From: JAKFWF01 sp041745515
GTDB taxonomy: Bacteria; Pseudomonadota; Alphaproteobacteria; Rhizobiales; Hyphomicrobiaceae
Assembly (NCBI GenBank): GCA_041745515.1
Contig: JBGTIU010000083.1
Coordinates: 1 to 37,231, forward strand
Reading direction: 5' to 3'
DNA length: 37,231 nt
Shown: piece after piece, positions 32,344 to 37,231 of the stretch
Layout: every line of letters starts with the position of its first letter
Numbering within the stretch: the stretch's first letter is position 1
Notes under the pieces: model-generated
Database searches by the model: none
Seen by the model: only the letters and a program-made list of their open reading frames with translations
What the model was told of the DNA's origin: nothing
Translations under genes and position numbers: made by a program

Positions 32344-33009
32344 ATGAATTTTGCACTGCAACGAAAAAACATGGTCGAGACCCAGGTGCGGCCGAGCGAC
32401 ATTACGGATCGCCGAATCATTCGGGCGATGTTGAATGTGCCACGTGAAGTATTCTGCCCGCACCAAGTACGCGCCACGGCTTATTGCGATGAGCCGGTCA
32501 GAGTGAGCGGATCGGCGGCAGCTACCCCGCGGCATATGGCGGCGCCCCGAGTGCTGGCAAAGATGCTGCAGGCGCTCGAGCTTGGCGATAACGACAGCGT
32601 GCTTGAAGTCGGCACGGCTACGGGATACGGCGCTGCGATTTTATCCCGGATTGCCCACAGGGTGACCGCCATCGAAGTCGACCAGCCCCTTATTGACGCG
32701 GCGCGAAGCGCCCTGGAAGCGACGGGCGCCGTCGATGTCGTGATCGTCCAAGGCGAGCTTGCTGCCGGACATGCCCCGGCCGCGCCTTACGATGCCATCC
32801 TCGTTGCCGGAGCCGTGCCGGAGGTGCCGCGCTCGTTGCTCGACCAGCTGAAGGACGGCGGGCGTCTGGCAGCTGTTATTTCTGGTCCAGGGATCGGCCA
32901 TCTGACCCAGTGGCGGCGGCTGGGAGGTGCATTCGACAGCCGCGTCATGGCAGATGCAACGACGCCGCTCTTGCCGGGTTTCGATCGCCCGCATGCGTTC
33001 GTGTTCTGA
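32344..33009 (+). CDS. pcm: Protein-L-isoaspartate O-methyltransferase-family protein
   Basis: A 221-residue SAM-dependent methyltransferase of the Pcm family, which repairs isoaspartyl residues in damaged proteins. N-terminal 'QRKNMVETQVRPSDITDRRI' and 'VPREVFCP', then the SAM motif 'VLEVGTATGYGAAILSRIA', 'VTAIEVD' and 'YDAILVAGAVPEVP'. The usual Pcm motif 'GxGSGY' reads 'GTATGYG', a common variation in the alphaproteobacterial branch often found next to tolC; here the neighbour is instead a convergent pobA, 12 bases away. ATG at 32344 starts at the conserved segment with GGCGGGA upstream. Confidence 0.88.
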   Translation: MNFALQRKNMVETQVRPSDITDRRIIRAMLNVPREVFCPHQVRATAYCDEPVRVSGSAAATPRHMAAPRVLAKMLQALELGDNDSVLEVGTATGYGAAILSRIAHRVTAIEVDQPLIDAARSALEATGAVDVVIVQGELAAGHAPAAPYDAILVAGAVPEVPRSLLDQLKDGGRLAAVISGPGIGHLTQWRRLGGAFDSRVMADATTPLLPGFDRPHAFVF

Positions 33010-33021
33010 CCTTCGATCCTG

Positions 33022-34197
33022 TCAGTCAAAGGGCAGGCCGACGTAGTTTTCGGCCAGCGCGGTACGCGCGGCCTTTGAGCTTTCGAGATAGCGGAATTCA
33101 GCCTCCTGCATCCGGCGTTCAAACGAGCCGTGCTCGTCGAACAGATGCAGCAGCGATGTCATCGCCCAGGAAAAACGCTCCGTCTTCCAGACGCGGGCGA
33201 GCGCGCGATCTGAGTAGCTGTCAATGCCGTCGTCTGATCCGCTGTAGTAGTGCGTGATCAGCGCCTGCGACAGGTAATGTACATCGCTGGCGGCGAGATT
33301 CAGGCCTGTGGCGCCGGTCGGCGGTACGATGTGCGCGGCATCGCCGGCAAGGAACAGCCGGCCGACGCGCATCGGCTCGGCGACGAAACTGCGCAGTGGC
33401 GCGATAGACTTTTCGATCGAAGGACCGGTGACGACATTGGCGGCTGCCTCCGGATCGAGCCTGCGGCGAAGCTCGCCCCAGAACCGATCATCGGGCCACG
33501 CGGCGACGGTTTCGTCCGCTGGGCACTGAATGTAATAGCGGCTGCGGGTTTTCGAGCGCATGGAGCATAGTGCAAAGCCCCGATCATGCCCGGCGTAGAT
33601 CAACTCGTGCGAACACGGCGGCACGTCGGCGAGCATGCCAAGCCAGCCGAACGGATAGACGCGCTCGAAAGTCCGCAACGAGCCAGACGGCACACTGCCG
33701 CGGCTGACGCCGTGGAAGCCGTCGCAGCCGGCGATGAAGTCGCAGTCGAGGCGGTGGGCTCCACCATCTTTGGTCCAGGTGACGCTTGGACTCGGGTCGC
33801 TGAAATCATGCAGGGCGACATCCCGGGCTTCGTAGATCGTCGTCAGGCCGGCCGCAGCGCGCGCGTCCATCAAGTCGCGCGTAACCTCGGTCTGACCGTA
33901 AACGGTGACGGTCTTGCCTCCGGTCAGTGTTTTCAGGTCGATGCGAAGGCGGCGGTTGGCAAAACCGATTGCGACGCCTTCATGCACCAAACCTTGCGCG
34001 TTCAGTCGCGCGTCGACTCCGGCGCGGGCCAGCAGTTCGACCGTGCCTTGCTCGAGTACGCCAGCGCGAATGCGTGAGAGAACACGAGCCTGCGATTGGC
34101 GCTCGAGGATCACCGCGTCGATGCCGGCACGATAGAGCAGTTGACCGAGCAACAGACCCGCTGGGCCGGAGCCGATGATGGCGACCTGCGTGCGCAT
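33022..34197 (-). CDS. pobA: 4-hydroxybenzoate 3-monooxygenase
   Basis: FAD/NADPH monooxygenase converting 4-hydroxybenzoate to protocatechuate, entry to the beta-ketoadipate pathway; 391 residues, normal length. Dinucleotide motif 'VAIIGSGPAGLLLGQLL', 'SRIRAGVLEQGTVELL', the DG motif 'DCDFIAGCDGFHGVSR', substrate-region 'SRYYIQC' and the FAD motif 'FLAGDAAHIVPPTGATGLNL' are present. ATG at 34197 begins at the Rossmann strand; a longer in-frame start exists at 34263. No pcaH/G or pobR gene is in the window, so it looks isolated. A short perfect palindrome lies upstream. Confidence 0.95.
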   Translation of the reverse strand: MRTQVAIIGSGPAGLLLGQLLYRAGIDAVILERQSQARVLSRIRAGVLEQGTVELLARAGVDARLNAQGLVHEGVAIGFANRRLRIDLKTLTGGKTVTVYGQTEVTRDLMDARAAAGLTTIYEARDVALHDFSDPSPSVTWTKDGGAHRLDCDFIAGCDGFHGVSRGSVPSGSLRTFERVYPFGWLGMLADVPPCSHELIYAGHDRGFALCSMRSKTRSRYYIQCPADETVAAWPDDRFWGELRRRLDPEAAANVVTGPSIEKSIAPLRSFVAEPMRVGRLFLAGDAAHIVPPTGATGLNLAASDVHYLSQALITHYYSGSDDGIDSYSDRALARVWKTERFSWAMTSLLHLFDEHGSFERRMQEAEFRYLESSKAARTALAENYVGLPFD

Positions 34198-34271
34198 GAA
34201 CAGTGCGGTCTCCTGGCGCCTAGACCGAGGGCCTGGTCCCATGATCTTTAAAGCGCAATCCACCTGCCGCT

Positions 34272-34297
34272 GTCATTCCCGCTTTCGCGGGAATGAC
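34272..34297. repeat. REP-like palindrome between pobA and nspC
   Basis: An 11-bp perfect stem, GTCATTCCCGC (34272-34282) and GCGGGAATGAC (34287-34297), with a TTTC loop. It lies 75 bases upstream of the pobA start and 50 bases beyond the nspC stop. The GTCATTCCCGC core is a typical dispersed REP-like palindrome in proteobacteria. There is no T-run, but it could also help end the nspC transcript. Confidence 0.6.
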
Positions 34298-34346
34298 GAA
34301 ACTGGGGTCGGCTGATGCGTCACGCTCCAATGATGTTGGATACCGG

Positions 34347-35489
34347 TCAACCCAGTGTGCGCCGGAAATCAGCGTAGGAGAAGGTGCGCAGCACGCAGTA
34401 GGTGCCGTCCTCGTCGAGCATCGCGAGGTCGGGCAGCGGTGTGCCGTTAAAACTGTTATTCTTGACGAAGCTGTACTGCATCATGTCGCCGAACACGATG
34501 CGGTGGCCCACCCGCAACGGTTCGGGGAACGAGTACTCTCCGATGATGTCCCCGGTCATGCAGGTCTTGCCGCCGAGGATGTAGCTGTTTGGGTGCACGC
34601 CCGGCGCGGCGGCGCCGAGCACGGGCGGCGTGTAGGGCACCTCCAGCACGTCGGGCATGTGGCAACTGGCCGATGCATCGAGAATGGCGATCGCCTTGTC
34701 GTTGTGGTGGATGCCGATGACGGTCGCGACCAGATAACCGGCGTCGACGATGAGGCCGGCACCGGGCTCCAGGATCACCTCGACGCCGAAGGTCGAGCGG
34801 AATGTGTTGATGGCTGCGATCAACTTCGTCACGTCGTAGCCGGGCTTGTTGATGAAGTGGCCGCCGCCGAAGTTGACGGCATCCACGCGGGCGAGGTAGG
34901 GCGCGAACTCGCGCGCCACGTGTTCGATCAGCCCGACCGAGCCGTCGTGCAGGCTCTCGCATAGGGCATGGACGTGGAAGATGTCGATATCATCCCACGG
35001 CAGCTTGTCGATGTCTGATCTCGTGGTGCCAAAGCGTGAGAACGGCGAGCAAGGGTCGTAGAGCGCGCCGCCGAGCGTGGCATTCGAGTAGCCGGGATTG
35101 ATGCGTGCGCCGACTTTGAGGTGGGGCGTAGCCTTCACCGCGGGCAGAAAGCGTTCGAACTGCTCTGACGAGTTGAAATAGATGTGGTCGGAAATTGCCG
35201 TCAGCCGCTCGACCTCGCCGGGGCCATAGGCCGGTGAGTAGACATGCACCTCCTTGCCGAACTCTTCGCGGCCCATCCGCGCCTCGTATTCGCCGCTCGC
35301 GGTGATGCCGTCGAGCACATCACGCATCAGCGGGAACGCCGCCGGCATCGCCCAAGCCTTGGTTGCGAGCAGGATTTTCGCGCCGGTTTCGCGTTTGATG
35401 CGCGCCGCGACGCGGAGATTGCGCTTCAGCGACGCCACGTCGAGGACATAGGCGGGTGTGCGCATGGATGGAGGGAGGGGAGGCATCAT
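34347..35489 (-). CDS. nspC: Carboxynorspermidine/carboxyspermidine decarboxylase
   Basis: A 380-residue fold-type III PLP decarboxylase that makes spermidine or norspermidine from the carboxy precursor. Motifs: 'TPAYVLDVASLKRNLRVAAR', PLP lysine K44 in 'LLATKAWAM', 'GARINPGYS', 'FHVHALCES', 'VNFGGGHFINKPGYD', 'EPGAGLIVDAGYLVATV' and 'TCMTGDIIGEY'. The start is uncertain: ATG codons at 35495, 35489, 35486 and 35465 are in frame and none has a good ribosome-binding site; most family members start close to 'TPAYVLD'. It follows the dehydrogenase gene by 44 bases on the same strand. Confidence 0.93.
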   Translation of the reverse strand: MMPPLPPSMRTPAYVLDVASLKRNLRVAARIKRETGAKILLATKAWAMPAAFPLMRDVLDGITASGEYEARMGREEFGKEVHVYSPAYGPGEVERLTAISDHIYFNSSEQFERFLPAVKATPHLKVGARINPGYSNATLGGALYDPCSPFSRFGTTRSDIDKLPWDDIDIFHVHALCESLHDGSVGLIEHVAREFAPYLARVDAVNFGGGHFINKPGYDVTKLIAAINTFRSTFGVEVILEPGAGLIVDAGYLVATVIGIHHNDKAIAILDASASCHMPDVLEVPYTPPVLGAAAPGVHPNSYILGGKTCMTGDIIGEYSFPEPLRVGHRIVFGDMMQYSFVKNNSFNGTPLPDLAMLDEDGTYCVLRTFSYADFRRTLG

Positions 35490-35533
35490 GCACATGCGTC
35501 CAAGAGTGTCGCGCCGGGTAGGTTGGAACCCTC

Positions 35534-36748
35534 TCAAGTCTCAACCGCAAACAACTCCGCCTGCTCCGTCATCGCCATGTCCTTGACGTGCCAGGGCAGG
35601 CCCTGCTTGCCGAGTTCATCGAGAAACGGCTTCGACGGCAGTTGCTCGACGTTGAACACGCCCTTGCCGCCCCACGCGCCCTTGAACAGCATCATGGCGC
35701 CGACGACTGGGGGCACGCCGGTCGTATAGGACACCGCCTGCGCACCAACCTCTCGATAACACTGTGCGTGATCGCAGACGTTGTAAATGATCGTGCGCTT
35801 GCGCTTGCCAGCTTTCAATCCATCGAAGATGCAACCGATCGAGGTCCGTCCCGTGTAGTTCTCGCCCAAGGACGAGGGGGCGGGCAGCAGTTCTTTGAGG
35901 AACTCGATGGGGATTACCGGATTGCCCTTGTACATGACGGGATCGATGCGGGTCATGCCGATGTTCTGCAGCACGTCGAGGTGCTTGATGTAGTTGTCGG
36001 AGAACGTCATCCAGAAGCGGATCTGCTTGAGGCCTCGGATGTTGCGGACGAGGCTCTCCTCCTCCTCGTGGTAGATCAGATACGACTTGCGCGGCCCCAC
36101 TTCCGGGTAGTCGATCATGGTCGCGATCGACAATGGATCGATTTCGATCCACTCCCCGCCCTTCCAGTACTTGCCGCGCTGGGTCACTTCGCGCAGGTTG
36201 ATCTCCGGATTGAAATTCGTCGCGAACGCCTTGCCGTGGCTGCCGTCGTTGCAGTCGACGATGTCGATGGTGTGGATCTCGTCGAACAGATGCTCCTGCG
36301 CGTAGGCGCAGAACGCGTTCGAGACGCCTGGATCGAAGCCGCAGCCGAGAATGCCCATGATGCCCTTGGCGCGATATTTCTCGTCGTAGGGCCATTGCCA
36401 CTTGTAGGTGAACTTCGCCTCGTCTTTAGGCTCGTAGTTGGCCGTGTCCATGTAATGCACGCCAGTCTTGAGGCAGGCATCCATGATGGCCAAATCCTGG
36501 TAGGGCAGAGCCATGTTGATCAACAAGTCCGGCTTGACGCGCCCGATCAACGCGACGACCTCGGCAACGTTGTCGGCATCGACCTGAGAAATTTCAATGG
36601 GCGTCCCGCACTGTTTGGCGACGTTCTCGCAGCTGATGAGGCGGCGCGATGCCAAATGGATGTGCTTGAACACGCCGCGGTTCATCGCGCATTTTTGAGC
36701 GGTCACCGAGCCCGCTGCTCCGGCACCGATGATGAGGACACTGTCCAA
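35534..36748 (-). CDS. Carboxynorspermidine/carboxyspermidine dehydrogenase (saccharopine dehydrogenase family)
   Basis: A 404-residue NADPH-dependent enzyme that condenses a diamine with aspartate semialdehyde to a carboxy-polyamine, the substrate of the adjacent decarboxylase. N-terminal Rossmann motif 'SVLIIGAGAAGSVTAQKCAM', 'HIHLASRRLISCENVAKQ', 'PDLLINMALPYQDLAIMDAC', 'GILGCGFDPGVSNAFCAYA' and 'CDHAQCYREVGAQAVSYTTG'. The start is TTG at 36748, with AAGGAG 8 bases upstream. The gene pair forms the alternative, S-adenosylmethionine-independent polyamine route; whether it makes spermidine or norspermidine cannot be told from sequence. Confidence 0.92.
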   Translation of the reverse strand: MDSVLIIGAGAAGSVTAQKCAMNRGVFKHIHLASRRLISCENVAKQCGTPIEISQVDADNVAEVVALIGRVKPDLLINMALPYQDLAIMDACLKTGVHYMDTANYEPKDEAKFTYKWQWPYDEKYRAKGIMGILGCGFDPGVSNAFCAYAQEHLFDEIHTIDIVDCNDGSHGKAFATNFNPEINLREVTQRGKYWKGGEWIEIDPLSIATMIDYPEVGPRKSYLIYHEEEESLVRNIRGLKQIRFWMTFSDNYIKHLDVLQNIGMTRIDPVMYKGNPVIPIEFLKELLPAPSSLGENYTGRTSIGCIFDGLKAGKRKRTIIYNVCDHAQCYREVGAQAVSYTTGVPPVVGAMMLFKGAWGGKGVFNVEQLPSKPFLDELGKQGLPWHVKDMAMTEQAELFAVET

Positions 36749-36913
36749 GTCTTGTCTCCTTCAAGTCAAAGAGCGAGTGATGCCGCGGCGACCAGGGCCG
36801 AAATAGTGCAAACGACCTATGAATACAATGATCGAGGAGTGTCACGTCTGCTGGCCGCTCCCAAACCTCCGCCGGTGCGGTCCGCAAGTTCAAGTCCGAA
36901 AACGCGCGGAACG

Positions 36914-36976
36914 GGGTCAGACCCCTTGCTGAAACGTCGAGGACAGAAACGTGCGGCCGGGCAAGGGGTCCGACCC
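36914..36976. repeat. Imperfect 15-bp inverted repeat with self-palindromic arms
   Basis: GGGTCAGACCCCTTG (36914-36928) faces CAAGGGGTCCGACCC (36962-36976); they are reverse complements with one mismatch, separated by 33 bases. Each arm also contains a tight palindrome (GGGGTC-A-GACCCC on the left, GGGTC-C-GACCC on the right). This resembles the paired REP-type units seen between genes in many proteobacteria. No transposase is nearby. Confidence 0.6.
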
Positions 36977-37024
36977 TCTCCGGCATAACCGAAGCGGCGG
37001 ACCGCCTGCACGCTAGGCACAAAG

Positions 37025-37066
37025 TGTTGATACAACATTTGACGTCCACTCAACCCTACCGTCAAA
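37025..37066. promoter_or_regulatory. Two adjacent inverted repeats, candidate operators
   Basis: TGTTG-ATA-CAACA (37025-37037) is a perfect 5-bp inverted repeat with a 3-base centre. It is directly followed by TTTGACG (37038-37044) and CGTCAAA (37060-37066), a perfect 7-bp inverted repeat with a 15-base spacer, so half-site centres are 22 bases, about two helical turns, apart. Both look like dimeric regulator sites, but the regulator and the regulated gene (about 280 bases away at the closest) are unknown. Confidence 0.3.
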
Positions 37067-37231
37067 CTACATTTTGATTTTCACCCTCGTAAGTGAGGGG
37101 GCGGGGCAGCCGCGAGCCGCGGCGGGTAGTCCGCAAGTTGGTAGTGAGCAGCAAGGAGCCGCCCCGCTGACAGGATTTTTGGCCTACCCACAGCACTCAC
37201 ACGATTACGCCGTGACTCCGGGTTCCACGGA

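Larger units (their letters stand above)
36749..37231. other. Long non-coding stretch upstream of the polyamine operon
   Basis: No convincing gene is seen in these 483 bases. The content is the presumed promoter region of the dehydrogenase gene, a 15-bp inverted repeat (36914-36976), two operator-like palindromes (37025-37066), and a GC-rich tail from about 37083 with a 5-bp stem CCCTC/GAGGG. A minus-strand frame at the very end is open for about 50 codons but lacks recognisable protein character. Confidence 0.6.

Noticed and set aside
37090..37231. Minus-strand frame open from the window edge for about 50 codons
   Set aside because: Low-complexity Pro/Ala/Arg composition, no recognisable motif, and ends within a GC-rich hairpin region; more likely a chance frame in non-coding DNA.

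Overview
The window is a gene-dense, high-GC stretch of an alphaproteobacterial chromosome, most likely a member of the Hyphomicrobiales (Rhizobiales) near the Bradyrhizobium/Xanthobacteraceae lineages. This is inferred from gene order: eno, ftsB, a pdhA-pdhB-pdhC cluster whose E1-beta carries its own lipoyl domain, lpd, lipA, coq10, cinA, ispDF, dusB-ntrB-ntrC-ntrY-ntrX, a D-amino acid aminotransferase, hfq and hflX. No prophage, transposase or CRISPR array was seen; nearly all of it is housekeeping chromosome.

Layout. 1-5.2 kb: a partial secreted protein and a secreted DsrE-like protein (both minus), threonyl-tRNA synthetase with an EthD-like gene behind it, then minus-strand genes for a small secreted protein, the queuosine pair queF and a VUT-family transporter, and a small conserved protein. 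5.3-13.1 kb: enolase, ftsB and the pyruvate dehydrogenase operon, which contains four non-PDH genes: two paralogous Uma2-type PD-(D/E)XK proteins, a DUF5076-like protein and a small membrane protein. 13.3-18.9 kb: two small related lipoproteins, lpd (E3), two GlsB/YeaQ-type membrane proteins, lipA, a class II aldolase-like gene and coq10. 18.9-21.2 kb (minus): cinA, a MarR regulator and bifunctional ispDF. 21.4-32 kb: dusB-ntrBC, ntrYX, D-amino acid aminotransferase, hfq, hflX. 32-37.2 kb: tRNA-Cys, a Pcm-like methyltransferase, pobA, a two-gene carboxy(nor)spermidine operon, and a final 480-base stretch without a convincing gene but with several inverted repeats.

How it works together. Enolase, PDH E1/E2/E3 and lipoyl synthase form a path from glycolysis to acetyl-CoA; the lipoyl lysines of PdhB and PdhC are substrates for LipA-dependent lipoylation. 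NtrBC and NtrYX are paired nitrogen/redox two-component systems, followed by the RNA chaperone Hfq and the ribosome-associated GTPase HflX.

The most unusual points are the duplicated Uma2 genes inside the pdh operon, each lying upstream of a gene with a near-identical lipoyl domain; two adjacent lipoproteins sharing a Cys-bounded domain; an hflX reading frame with no canonical start codon ahead of its conserved N-terminus; an NtrX without the GAFTGA loop; and helical-phase direct repeats upstream of ntrY.
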